From Spirulina subsalsa CS-330 (GTDB lineage Bacteria > Cyanobacteriota > Cyanobacteriia > Cyanobacteriales > Spirulinaceae), in assembly GCF_028330765.1 (NCBI RefSeq), contig NZ_JAQMTY010000074.1, positions 1 to 58,904 on the forward strand: 58,904 nt of DNA, given 5' to 3'. The translations under genes and the position numbers were made by a program. Below the pieces are notes generated by a model. It was not told the DNA's origin and made no database searches. It was given only the letters and a program-made list of their open reading frames with translations. Positions 27,887 to 36,273 of the stretch are shown here, piece by piece. Every line of letters begins with the position of its first letter. Within the stretch, counting starts at the first letter, position 1.

Positions 27887-28393
27887 ATGATTAACCCCCT
27901 CACGCCCCCCCCGATCCTACAGCGTCACCCCCTCGATCGGGTCAGTCGTCGTCTCCGGCTGGCTGGGTTATCCCTGGTGACCTCTCCGATTTTAGGGGCC
28001 TACTTTCTCGGCCATGGGGGTGGCTTCTCCCCCTTCTTTTGTCCGGTGTTGAAGGTGACGGGGGTTCCCTGTCCAGGCTGTGGAATGACACGCTCCTTTG
28101 TGGCCCTAGCGCGGGGAGATTTTGACGGCGCGATCGCGTTTCATCTCTTTGGCCCGCTGGTCTTTACCGCCTGCTTCGGCATCGCAATCCACCTCAGCCT
28201 TGAACTCTACACCGGCCAAAAAATCCGCTATCCTGCCTTGGCGAACTGGCTCCAGCGGCGACAGGTGACATTGCTGGTGTTAATAGCGTTGCTGACCTAT
28301 CACGGCCTGCGATTGTGGGGGTTAGCCCAGTCCGGCGAATTGGCCGCCAGCATCGCCGCCGCGCCACTGCACCGATTGTTTTCAGGATTATAA
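27887..28393 (+). CDS. DUF2752 membrane protein
   Basis: 168 residues. The diagnostic DUF2752 motif is VPCPGCGMTRSFVALARGDF, with two cysteines in CPGC, followed by a GAIAFHLFGPLVFTACFG transmembrane helix. A second helix is VTLLVLIALLTYHGLRLW. An N-terminal hydrophobic segment (LAGLSLVTSPILGAYFLG) makes three spans in all. Function is unknown; the CPGC pair suggests metal binding or redox. The next reading frame (28404) starts 10 bp later and is broken by a repeat, so this was probably a two-gene operon. Confidence 0.88.
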   Translation: MINPLTPPPILQRHPLDRVSRRLRLAGLSLVTSPILGAYFLGHGGGFSPFFCPVLKVTGVPCPGCGMTRSFVALARGDFDGAIAFHLFGPLVFTACFGIAIHLSLELYTGQKIRYPALANWLQRRQVTLLVLIALLTYHGLRLWGLAQSGELAASIAAAPLHRLFSGL

Positions 28394-28403
28394 GGATTGA
28401 ACG

Positions 28404-28541
28404 ATGTCTAACCAGCGCAGCGCCTTTCTCTGGCTTACCCTCTTGGCGATGGGCTGTTTCGGACTAACTAAATGCTCTATTGTAGGGTGGGTTAGGCGGC
28501 TAAAACATAGACTATCATTGCAATCCAGCAATTCGCCGTAA
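28404..28541 (+). pseudogene. Reading frame cut off by a family 1 MITE-like element
   Basis: Starts 10 bp after the DUF2752 stop with an ATG and a hydrophobic N-terminus (MSNQRSAFLWLTLLAMGCFG), like a small membrane protein. About 22 codons in, it runs into the palindromic element at 28469. The rest (TKCSIVGWVRRLKHR...) is translated repeat and stops at TAA 28539. No continuation of the original gene is recognisable beyond the element. I infer gene truncation; a short functional peptide is less likely. Confidence 0.55.
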
Positions 28542-28566
28542 CCCACCGATTAACCTGTGTCGTAAC
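28469..28566. repeat. MITE-like palindromic element, family 1, copy 3
   Basis: Hairpin arms GTAGGGTGGGTTAGGCGG near 28482-28499 and CGCCGTAACCCACC near 28534-28547. The right end GATTAACCTGTGTCGT matches the inverted terminal repeat of the family. Confidence 0.72.
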
Positions 28567-28642
28567 AGGACAAGGAGGATTTGCCGTGATGTATGCTATG
28601 CAGCGATCGCGCCGCTGAGGGGTCAAAACGAACGCCGCCGTG

Positions 28643-29281
28643 CTACCCCAACGCCGTAATGAATTGTTGAACGAGGGCGAGGGCTTGGGGCGGGATGTCG
28701 TGGCCCATCGCGGGCAATTCTCGATAGGTTAGCGACACTTGAGCGGCGGTGAGTTCCTGTTGTACCTGCCGCGCCGCCACCAACGGCACGACTGGATCAA
28801 CCTGACCATGCACCACCAAAACCGGCGGCACAGGGTCAGCCGTCACCGTTAGCGGGCCGTGGGGATAGCCGCTGATGCTGCAAATGCCTGCCAGGGGAAA
28901 CCCTAGCCCCACATCTAACGCCATCGCCCCCCCTTGGGAAAACCCCAACAGCACCGTTTTCCCAAGGGGAATGCCCGTTTGGGCCTCTAATGTTGGGAGC
29001 CAATCCCGAAGCTGTTGACGGGCTTCCTCTAGGCCGGTGAGTTGACGCAGGTCAAAGGCGGGAATATTGCTGTATTCCAGGGCATACCAGGCCCGCCCGC
29101 CGGGGACTTGGGGATGGTCAAAGGGGGCATTGGGAAAGATGAATTGATAGGTAGGCAAGTCTAGATAAGGGGCCAACCCGGCTAAATCATGGCGGTTTGC
29201 GCCCCAACCGTGGAGAGCGACGAGGAGATGGTCAGGGGGTTGACCGGTACGGGGAGGGATGGCGATCGCATCAAAGACCAT
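28643..29281 (-). CDS. Phospholipase/carboxylesterase family alpha/beta hydrolase
   Basis: 212-residue cytoplasmic esterase of the acyl-protein thioesterase/YpfH type. The oxyanion strand is LLVALHGWGANRHDL, and the nucleophile elbow is LLGFSQGGAMAL (Ser in GFSQG). The acidic residue is in VVHGQVDPVVP, and the histidine in LPAMGHDIPP, which completes the catalytic triad. Length is normal. The natural substrate is not deducible. It is divergent from smc, with about 70 bp between the two starts. Confidence 0.9.
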   Translation of the reverse strand: MVFDAIAIPPRTGQPPDHLLVALHGWGANRHDLAGLAPYLDLPTYQFIFPNAPFDHPQVPGGRAWYALEYSNIPAFDLRQLTGLEEARQQLRDWLPTLEAQTGIPLGKTVLLGFSQGGAMALDVGLGFPLAGICSISGYPHGPLTVTADPVPPVLVVHGQVDPVVPLVAARQVQQELTAAQVSLTYRELPAMGHDIPPQALALVQQFITALG

Positions 29282-29351
29282 GGCGTAAGAGCGTCTGTAT
29301 TATTAACAAGGCGGTATGGTATAAAGAATAGCCTGAAACCCTCTTGCTGGT

Positions 29352-32300
29352 ATGGTTCACATCAAGCGCGTTGAGCTTTCCCACTTCAAATCCTTTGGGG
29401 GCACGATCGCCATCCCCTTTTTAGATGGGTTTACGGTGGTGTCGGGGCCCAATGGATCGGGAAAATCCAATATTTTAGATGCGCTCTTGTTTTGTTTGGG
29501 CTTGGCCAGTTCTAAAGGGATGCGGGCCGAACGGCTGCCGGATTTGGTCAACCATAAACAGCAAACCACCAAAGGCACGTCCGAGGTCAGTGTGTCGGTG
29601 ACCTTCGACCTCAGCGATTGGCACGATGCGGACTGGTTTGGGGAAGCGGCCTCGGCGGCGGAAAAAGCAGAAGATGCGGCGGCGCTGGGCGAATTAACGG
29701 CGGAATGGACAGTAACGCGGCGGCTGCGGGTGACGAAAAGCGGCGGCTATACTTCGACCTATTTTATTAATGGTGAACTGGCGACGGCAACGGATTTACA
29801 TGAACAGTTGCGGCGGTTGCGGATTTATTCTGAGGGTTACAACGTCGTGTTGCAGGGGGATGTGACTCGGATTATTACGATGAATGGCCGGGAACGGCGC
29901 GAGATTATTGATGAGTTGGCGGGGGTGGCGGAATTTGACCGCAAGATTGGGCAAGTGCGATCGACGTTGGATGAAGTGCGCGAACAGGAGGATCGGTTTC
30001 GGCTGATTGAACAGGAGTTGCGGCGCAGTTTGGATCGTTTGGCAGCCGATCGCATCAAGGCCGAGAAATACCAAGCCCTGCGGGAGCGCATTCACCTCTG
30101 GCAACAGTGGGAAATTGTCTTGCAGTGGAAGGCGTTACAGCAGCAAATTGAGCAGGCAGAACGGCAATACCAAGCCGGGGAAGCGACGTTAACGCAATTG
30201 GCGGAGCAGTTGACTCGCTTGGCCGCAGAGTTAGACGCGGTTCAAGGGGAGTGCGATCGCCTCAATGCCGTGGTGAAGGATCTGGGTGAAGATCAACAAA
30301 TCGCGGTGAATTCCGAACTCACGAAGCAACGGCTGCAACTGGAACAATTGCAGCAGCAAGAACAGGCAACGGCAAGCGCGATCGCCACCCATCAGCAAAC
30401 CCAAGAACGCCTCCGCCTCGAAATCGCCAAACTCCAGCAACGCCTCGCCGACCTCAACCAAACCCAACAGCACCTCGACACCGTTACCCTCGTTCAACAC
30501 CGCCAAACGGTGATCCAAGCCCAAAATCAACTCAATCAATTGCGCGAACAGGCTCAAACCGTTGCCGCTGCGTCGGAAGCCTGGGTACAGGAGCAAACCG
30601 CATTAACAAAACAGATCAGCAGTCTCCAACAGACCCTCAATCCCCAACGGACGGAACAGGCACAACTCCAAGAACGCCTTGCCCGCTTGCACCAAACCCA
30701 CCAAGAGCAGACGGCCCAGATTGAGCAATTCACCACCGAATTGGCCAACCAAGCCCCGGCAACGGCGGAGGACTTAGGGCAACTGGAAAGGCGGATTCAA
30801 GACGTGGCGGCAACCTACGCCCAAACGGATGCGGAATTAAAACTGACCCAAGACACACAACAGCGGCTTGTGACGGAGCAGCGCGATCGCCAACGCCAAC
30901 TCGATCGCCTCGAAGCCCGCACCCACGCCCAACAGGAAGCCCAGGGAACCCATGCCACCCAGGTGATTTTGAATGCGAAATTGCCGGGGGTCTGTGGGTT
31001 GGTGGCGCAGTTGGGGCAAGTGGAGAAACCCTATCAGGTGGCGTTGGAGACGGCAGCGGGGGGGCGGTTGGGGCAAATTGTCGTTGAAGATGACCGGGTG
31101 GCGGCGCAGGGGATTGAACTGCTGAAACGGGAGCGGGCGGGGCGGGCGACGTTTTTACCGTTGAATAAGATTCGCGCACCGGGGATGCAGGCGGTGGGCA
31201 GCTTGCGGCAGGTGCGGGGGTTTGTGGATTATGCGGTGAAGTTGGTGGACTGTGAGCCGCGCTATCGGCCGATTTTTGCCTATGTATTCGGTTCAACGGC
31301 GGTGTTTGAAGATTTGGCGACGGCGCGATCGCTCCTCGGCAAAAGTCGGATCGTCACTCTTGATGGGGAATTGCTCGAAACCAGCGGCGCTCTGTCCGGG
31401 GGGAGTCGTTCCGGGCGTTCGACGCTGCATTTTGGCACGGCGGCGGCGGGGGAGTCAGCAGAGTTGCAGCAGTTGCGCGATCGCCTCGCGGAAATTGACA
31501 CCGTGCTCGCCACCTGTGAGCAGACCTTGGCCCAAAAGCGCGATCGCCTTGCCCAGTTGGGTCAAACCCTCAGCGATTGCCGCCAAACCTTCGCCACCGA
31601 AAGCCTCCGCGCCCAACAGGATCAAAAAGAGCGCGATCGCCTCCAAACCAGCCTTGATCACCTCCGCACCCAGATCACCCAAACCACCGCCGCCCAAGCT
31701 GAAGTCCAAACCCGCCTTGATCACCTCGCCCAAAGCATCCCCCCCACGGAAGCCGAACTCCACACCCTCGAAACTCAACTGGCCGCCCTCGAAACTGGCC
31801 AAGCCTCCAGCGAGTGGCAGGCGATCCAGCAGGTGATTCAAACCCAAGAACAGCACCTCACAGAACAGCAGACCGTGTTACGGGATGCCGAAGCCGAACG
31901 CACCCAAATTGAAACCCAGATTCTCCGCCTCCAAGAACGGCTCGAAACCGCTGAAACCCAACGAATCACCGCACAACAGCAGCACCAAAACGATCGCCAC
32001 ACCCTCGCCACCCTCCAAGACCGCCACCACGACCTCGCCCAAACCCTCCAGACCACCGAAGCCACCCTCGCCCAACTCACCGCCCGTCTCGGCACGGCCA
32101 AAGAGGAGCGCGATCGCGCCGCTGCCCACCTCAATCGCCTCCAACAACAGCACCAAAGCCACGTTTGGGAACGGGACAAACTCCACAGCAGCCAACAGGA
32201 ACGGAAAAATGCGATCGCGCAACTCTATCACCAAGTCACCGACCACGAAGACCGCCTCCCCAATCCCCTGCCCGTCGTCCCCGACCTAATCAGCGTCGAG

Positions 32301-32999
32301 GTAGACGAGGCCAAACCGAAGCGCGATCGCCCCCTCAGCTTCGCCACCTACACCGAGCAACTCACCCACCTCCAAGGACAAATCCAAACCGCCCAACGCC
32401 GCCTCGAAGCCATGGAACCCGTCAACATGCTCGCCCTCGACGAACATGAACGCACCCAAACCCGCCTCACAGAACTCTCCGAAAAACTCACCACCCTCGC
32501 CGCCGAACGCACCGAACTCCTGTTGCGGATCGAAACCTTCACCACCCTCCGCCTCCGCGCCTTCCGGGAATCCTTCGACGCAGTCAATACCAACTTCCAA
32601 ACCATCTTCGCCACCCTCTCCGAAGGCGACGGCCATCTAAAACTCGAAAATGACAGCGATCCCTTTGCCGGGGGACTCACCCTCGTCGCCCACCCCAAAG
32701 GCAAACCCGTTCAACGCCTCAGTTCCATGTCCGGGGGCGAAAAGTCCCTCACCGCCCTGAGTTTCATCTTTGCCCTACAACGCTATCGCCCCTCACCGTT
32801 CTATGCTTTCGATGAAGTGGATATGTTCCTAGACGGGGCAAATGTGGAGCGATTGGCTAAAATGATCAAAAAGCAGGCCGAAGAGGCTCAATTTATTGTC
32901 GTCAGTTTGCGCCGTCCGATGATTGAAGCCTCCCAACGCACCATTGGTGTGACCCAAGCCAGAGGCGCATACACTCAAGTTCTCGGCATTAAGTTGTGA
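29352..32999 (+). CDS. smc: Chromosome segregation ATPase SMC
   Basis: 1215 residues, the usual SMC size. The N-terminal head opens MVHIKRVELSHFKSFGG and has the Walker A GPNGSGKS at 32-39. Long coiled coils rich in Gln/Glu/Leu flank the hinge at about 530-660 (GVCGLVAQLGQVEKPYQVAL, then FVDYAVKLVDCEPRYRPIF). The C-terminal head carries the ABC signature LSSMSGGEKSLTALSF and the Walker B/D-loop FYAFDEVDMFLDGANV. It compacts and segregates chromosomes together with ScpA/ScpB, which are not in this window. It contains many HIP1 sites and stands alone. Confidence 0.97.
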   Translation: MVHIKRVELSHFKSFGGTIAIPFLDGFTVVSGPNGSGKSNILDALLFCLGLASSKGMRAERLPDLVNHKQQTTKGTSEVSVSVTFDLSDWHDADWFGEAASAAEKAEDAAALGELTAEWTVTRRLRVTKSGGYTSTYFINGELATATDLHEQLRRLRIYSEGYNVVLQGDVTRIITMNGRERREIIDELAGVAEFDRKIGQVRSTLDEVREQEDRFRLIEQELRRSLDRLAADRIKAEKYQALRERIHLWQQWEIVLQWKALQQQIEQAERQYQAGEATLTQLAEQLTRLAAELDAVQGECDRLNAVVKDLGEDQQIAVNSELTKQRLQLEQLQQQEQATASAIATHQQTQERLRLEIAKLQQRLADLNQTQQHLDTVTLVQHRQTVIQAQNQLNQLREQAQTVAAASEAWVQEQTALTKQISSLQQTLNPQRTEQAQLQERLARLHQTHQEQTAQIEQFTTELANQAPATAEDLGQLERRIQDVAATYAQTDAELKLTQDTQQRLVTEQRDRQRQLDRLEARTHAQQEAQGTHATQVILNAKLPGVCGLVAQLGQVEKPYQVALETAAGGRLGQIVVEDDRVAAQGIELLKRERAGRATFLPLNKIRAPGMQAVGSLRQVRGFVDYAVKLVDCEPRYRPIFAYVFGSTAVFEDLATARSLLGKSRIVTLDGELLETSGALSGGSRSGRSTLHFGTAAAGESAELQQLRDRLAEIDTVLATCEQTLAQKRDRLAQLGQTLSDCRQTFATESLRAQQDQKERDRLQTSLDHLRTQITQTTAAQAEVQTRLDHLAQSIPPTEAELHTLETQLAALETGQASSEWQAIQQVIQTQEQHLTEQQTVLRDAEAERTQIETQILRLQERLETAETQRITAQQQHQNDRHTLATLQDRHHDLAQTLQTTEATLAQLTARLGTAKEERDRAAAHLNRLQQQHQSHVWERDKLHSSQQERKNAIAQLYHQVTDHEDRLPNPLPVVPDLISVEVDEAKPKRDRPLSFATYTEQLTHLQGQIQTAQRRLEAMEPVNMLALDEHERTQTRLTELSEKLTTLAAERTELLLRIETFTTLRLRAFRESFDAVNTNFQTIFATLSEGDGHLKLENDSDPFAGGLTLVAHPKGKPVQRLSSMSGGEKSLTALSFIFALQRYRPSPFYAFDEVDMFLDGANVERLAKMIKKQAEEAQFIVVSLRRPMIEASQRTIGVTQARGAYTQVLGIKL

Positions 33000-33154
33000 A
33001 GATACTGGTACTATTTTGGGAATTGGGTACTATTTTGTGAATCACCATCGTGGGTATAAAAGTTAAAGGGTGTTTGTTCTGCGCACCTTTAAATTGAAGA
33101 CTCAGCCCCCACCGCCCGTTTTCGCAACGTCCAAGGCTCGAACAATAAAACACA

Positions 33155-34087
33155 ATGACCACAGATACTATTCGGATTCGCTCAGAAATTATCAATACCA
33201 AAGTCATCACCAACGATTCAGCCCGTCAGCTTGGCGTTGTGAAAAACCTTTTGGTAGACATCGATCGCCGTGAAGTGGTGGCATTGGGACTCCGGGATAA
33301 TGTCTTAGCCATGACCGGGATGCCGAAATATATGTACCTCAACAGCATCGAAAAGGCGGGGGATGTCCTCTTGGTTCCCCACGAGGATGTGATTGACGAT
33401 ATTGATGCCGAAGCCTACAGCAATTTGGTCAATTGTGAGGTGATTACGGAAGTGGGCGAACTCCTGGGGCGCGTCCGGGATTTTCAGTTCAATATTGTCG
33501 ATGGACAGTTGGTGTCGTTGATTATCGCCTCCATTGGTTTACCGCTGATTCCGGAGCAGGTGGTCAGTACCTATGAATTGCCCGTGGAGGAAATTGTCAG
33601 CACTGGGCCGAATCGGATCATTGTGTTTGAAGGGTCTGAAGAACGGCTGCGGCAGTTGAGTGTGGGCTGGCTCGAACGGGTGGGGATTGGCCGCGCTCCC
33701 TGGGAACGGGACGAGGAAGACCCCTACTACACCCCGACGGCTCGCCCGGAAAATCAACTGGGAACTGGGATTCCCGTGGATGCGCGGCCGGTGGCGAAGC
33801 CGTTGGAGCGACCCTACGAACCGGTGTGGGATGAGGATGAATATGAGGAGTCCCAACCGCGATCGCTCCCCAAACGCCAAGCCAGAGCGATCCGCTACGA
33901 AGACGACTACGCCGAAGAATCCAACTGGGACGAACCCCGCCGCCCACCCCAACGGGCCGCCATCGACCCGGAACCCACCTACAACAGCATCGATGAAGAT
34001 GTGTGGGACGATGACCCGGAACCCTATACCCCGCCGCCGGTGAATATTCCTGAAAAACGCCGCGAACCCGAATACGAGGATTATTAA
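33155..34087 (+). CDS. PRC-barrel domain protein
   Basis: 310 residues. Two PRC-barrel-like domains are visible: residues about 8-80 (VITNDSARQLGVVKNLLVDI, with the DRREVVALGLRDN strand) and about 90-160 (CEVITEVGELLGRVRDFQFN). The C-terminal 120 residues are acidic, Arg/Pro/Tyr-rich and repetitive (DEDEYEESQPRSLPKRQAR), probably disordered. PRC-barrel proteins bind nucleic-acid or photosynthetic-membrane partners in different lineages; cyanobacterial homologues of this layout are common but poorly characterised. It lies 155 bp after smc and ends at a good terminator. Confidence 0.87.
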   Translation: MTTDTIRIRSEIINTKVITNDSARQLGVVKNLLVDIDRREVVALGLRDNVLAMTGMPKYMYLNSIEKAGDVLLVPHEDVIDDIDAEAYSNLVNCEVITEVGELLGRVRDFQFNIVDGQLVSLIIASIGLPLIPEQVVSTYELPVEEIVSTGPNRIIVFEGSEERLRQLSVGWLERVGIGRAPWERDEEDPYYTPTARPENQLGTGIPVDARPVAKPLERPYEPVWDEDEYEESQPRSLPKRQARAIRYEDDYAEESNWDEPRRPPQRAAIDPEPTYNSIDEDVWDDDPEPYTPPPVNIPEKRREPEYEDY

Positions 34088-34104
34088 TTTGCCCTCACCC
34101 CAAA

Positions 34105-34136
34105 CCCCTCTCCCGCTGGGCGAGGGGCTTTTTTTT
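34105..34136 (+). terminator. Rho-independent terminator after the PRC-barrel gene
   Basis: Stem CCCCTC (34105-34110) and GAGGGG (34122-34127) around a C/G-rich loop, followed by C and eight T. It lies 18 bp past the stop codon. Confidence 0.8.
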
Positions 34137-34142
34137 CGCACC

Positions 34143-34391
34143 TTAACCGCCGCTAACGGGGGGAATTAACACCACCTCATCCCCGTCGCGCAGCCGCGTT
34201 TCGGGGGGGACAAATTGATAATTCACCCCGAAGCGAGTCAGCGATCGCCACGGCTCAAGCTCAGGATGCTCCTGAATCACCTGCTCCAGAATAGTTAGAA
34301 CAGGCGTATCACTGGGAACCGTGCGGCGAATTTCTGACTGTTGATAGGCTTCCTGATAAGCGGCAAACAGTTTAATCTTGACCTCAATCAT
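34143..34391 (-). CDS. MoaD/ThiS-like sulfur carrier protein
   Basis: 82 residues with a beta-grasp (ubiquitin-like) fold. It begins VKIKLFAAYQEAYQQSE and ends RDGDEVVLIPPVSGG. The terminal Gly-Gly is the residue pair that is adenylated and thiocarboxylated in MoaD and ThiS. FAAYQE, NYQFVPPETRLRDGDEV and PPVSGG fit MoaD (small subunit of molybdopterin synthase) better than ThiS. No other molybdopterin genes are adjacent, so the assignment to MoaD is by sequence only. Confidence 0.85.
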   Translation of the reverse strand: MIEVKIKLFAAYQEAYQQSEIRRTVPSDTPVLTILEQVIQEHPELEPWRSLTRFGVNYQFVPPETRLRDGDEVVLIPPVSGG

Positions 34392-34532
34392 AAAAATGGG
34401 AAAATGGAAAAATTATCGATTAATCATCAGCGGCCTGGCTCCGGAATGAAGCGCGACACAAATTCTATCCTATTGCCCGTTGTCCCGTCCTTGCGATCGC
34501 CGCTCAAAACACTGGATTCGGTCTTCATCCTG

Positions 34533-34538
34533 TATAAT
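34533..34538 (+). promoter_or_regulatory. Candidate -10 element (TATAAT) upstream of the DprA-like gene
   Basis: A perfect TATAAT lies in the 345-bp gap between two divergent genes, about 200 bp before the next start. There is no good -35 hexamer at 17 bp, so this is only a candidate. The rest of the gap shows no gene. Confidence 0.35.
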
Positions 34539-34737
34539 GCGGGTACTTAGCCGCGAATTCCCCAAAATTCGTCGTGACAGTATTTCGTTAAACAACGCAT
34601 GGGCAAAACGCTGTCCATTGGGTCGAGCAATCTTCAGAGACCATCCTGAAATTCCCTGTTTTGTCCCGAAATTCCCTGCCTTTCCGCAGAGGAGCGCGTT
34701 ACAATTCCCATCGTAGTTTTCAGACTAAACACCCAAC

Positions 34738-35241
34738 TTGAGTCAGCCGATCGAAGTTCAAGAAATTGATACCCTCGCGCAAGAACTAGCCACGATTCAG
34801 CAAACCAGTTCTAAGCGAATCGCCCTCTTAGGGTCGCGTCATGTCCCGATCACGCATCAGAATCTCATTGAGGTCATGAGCTACGCTCTGGTCTTAAGTG
34901 GGAATCGCTTAATGACATCCGGAGCAACAGGCACTAACCTCGCGGCGATTCGAGGGGCGATGCGGGCTGATCCCAATCTTTTAACCGTGATTCTTCCCCA
35001 AAGTCTGTCGCGCCAACCGCGAGAGTCCCGCGATGCCCTCGAAAGCGTCGTGCATCTGGTGGAGCATTCCGACAATGATCAACTGTCCCTCGCGGAAGCT
35101 AGTTCGCTCTGTAACCGTGAGATTATTTCACGCTGTCAACAATTGATCTGCTTCGCCTTCCACGACAGTCACACCCTGTTGCAAACCTGTGCTGAAGCTG
35201 AAGAACAGCGTAAAGTCGTCACATTGTTTTATTTCGATTAA
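34738..35241 (+). CDS. DprA/LOG-like Rossmann protein
   Basis: 167 residues from a TTG start at 34738; no in-frame ATG precedes the conserved part. The fold is of the SLOG (DprA/LOG) type: RIALLGSRHVPITHQNLIEV resembles the GSR strand-turn, and LMTSGATGTNLAAIRGAM the glycine-rich SGxAxGxD nucleotide loop of DprA. ILPQSLSRQPRESR follows. It is shorter than full DprA and lacks the C-terminal winged helix, so direct equivalence to the RecA loader is doubtful. It is followed by a MAPEG gene only 4 bp after the stop. Confidence 0.7.
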   Translation: MSQPIEVQEIDTLAQELATIQQTSSKRIALLGSRHVPITHQNLIEVMSYALVLSGNRLMTSGATGTNLAAIRGAMRADPNLLTVILPQSLSRQPRESRDALESVVHLVEHSDNDQLSLAEASSLCNREIISRCQQLICFAFHDSHTLLQTCAEAEEQRKVVTLFYFD

Positions 35242-35245
35242 TCCC

Positions 35246-35662
35246 ATGGCGCTCCCTGTTGCTCCGCTGCTGTTATATTCCATCGTGGGGGCTGTGGTGC
35301 TGGTGTATGTTCCCTTTGGAGTCGTTGCCTACGGTCGCTTTAAAGTCGGGGTAGACTTGAGTGCACCCCGCAGCATGTTCGATCGCTTACCGGCCTATGC
35401 CCAGCGAGCGACTTGGGCCCATCAGAATTCCTTTGAAGCCTTGATGGTGTATGTCCCGGCGGCCTTTATGGCCTACGTTACCGGTGTGGATGGGGTGTGG
35501 GCGGGGTATGGGGCGATCGCCTTTCCCATTGCCCGATTTTTCTATATTCTGTTTTATATTTTGGATGTGCCGTTGGCGCGATCGCTCATGTTTGGCATCG
35601 GCTCAGCCTGTAGCATCACGCTCTTCATCCTGAGCTTAGTCACGTTGCGTTCTTTTGGTTGA
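35246..35662 (+). CDS. MAPEG family membrane protein
   Basis: 138 residues from the ATG at 35246, four transmembrane helices. The family signature is in RATWAHQNSFEALMVYVPA (Arg, Asn, Glu of the glutathione/eicosanoid enzyme motif), followed by GAIAFPIARFFYILFYILD. MAPEG proteins bind glutathione-type thiols; the bacterial role is undefined. It sits between the DprA-like gene (4 bp upstream) and yajQ (14 bp downstream) and may be co-transcribed with both. Confidence 0.88.
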   Translation: MALPVAPLLLYSIVGAVVLVYVPFGVVAYGRFKVGVDLSAPRSMFDRLPAYAQRATWAHQNSFEALMVYVPAAFMAYVTGVDGVWAGYGAIAFPIARFFYILFYILDVPLARSLMFGIGSACSITLFILSLVTLRSFG

Positions 35663-35676
35663 TTTTAGGGTAATTT

Positions 35677-36168
35677 ATGGCTTCTACCTTTTCCTTTGAT
35701 GTCGTCAGTGATTTTGACCGTCAAGAGATGGTAAACACAGTGGATCAAGTTCTGCGAGAATTGAAAAATCGCTACGACTTAAAAAACACCAACAGCACCG
35801 TTGAACTCGGCGACACCAGCATCACCATTACCACCAATAGCGAAATGACCTTGGACACGATCCAAGACATCTTGCGCCAAAAAGCCGCCAAGCGCAATCT
35901 CTCCCAAAAAATCTTTGACTACGGCACGGCTGAAGCCGCGAAAGGCAGCCGCATTCGTCAAGAAATCACCCTCAAAAAAGGCATTGAAAAAGAACTGGCC
36001 AAGACCATCACCAAAATGATCCGGGATTCCTTTAAAAAGGTGCAAGCCTCAATTCAAGGGGATTCGGTGCGGATTTCCGCCAAATCTAAAGATGATCTCC
36101 AAGCTGTGATGCAGTTCCTCAAGGAAGAAGACTTCCCCGTGGCACTCCAATTCAATAACTACCGCTAA
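35677..36168 (+). CDS. yajQ: YajQ family nucleotide-binding protein
   Basis: 163-residue cytoplasmic protein with two ferredoxin-like halves. Hallmarks are [20 protein letters not shown], the [13 protein letters not shown] segment, [20 protein letters not shown] and the ending [14 protein letters not shown]. Homologues bind tRNA or cyclic di-GMP and interact with transcription factors. Length is exactly that of the family. It is the last gene of a tight three-gene run. Confidence 0.95.
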   Translation: MASTFSFDVVSDFDRQEMVNTVDQVLRELKNRYDLKNTNSTVELGDTSITITTNSEMTLDTIQDILRQKAAKRNLSQKIFDYGTAEAAKGSRIRQEITLKKGIEKELAKTITKMIRDSFKKVQASIQGDSVRISAKSKDDLQAVMQFLKEEDFPVALQFNNYR

Positions 36169-36273
36169 TCTGATTCACCTTTCGTTGTTTGCTGCGACTG
36201 CTTATCCATAACCCAAGTTGTGAGATCTAGCAGAAATGAGCCAGAAGCTCGCACTTTTTCGCAATTCGCCATA

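Noticed and set aside
27561..27890. 109-codon frame across the tRNA-Ser gene
   Set aside because: It reads through the tRNA, and its sequence shows no protein-like conservation.
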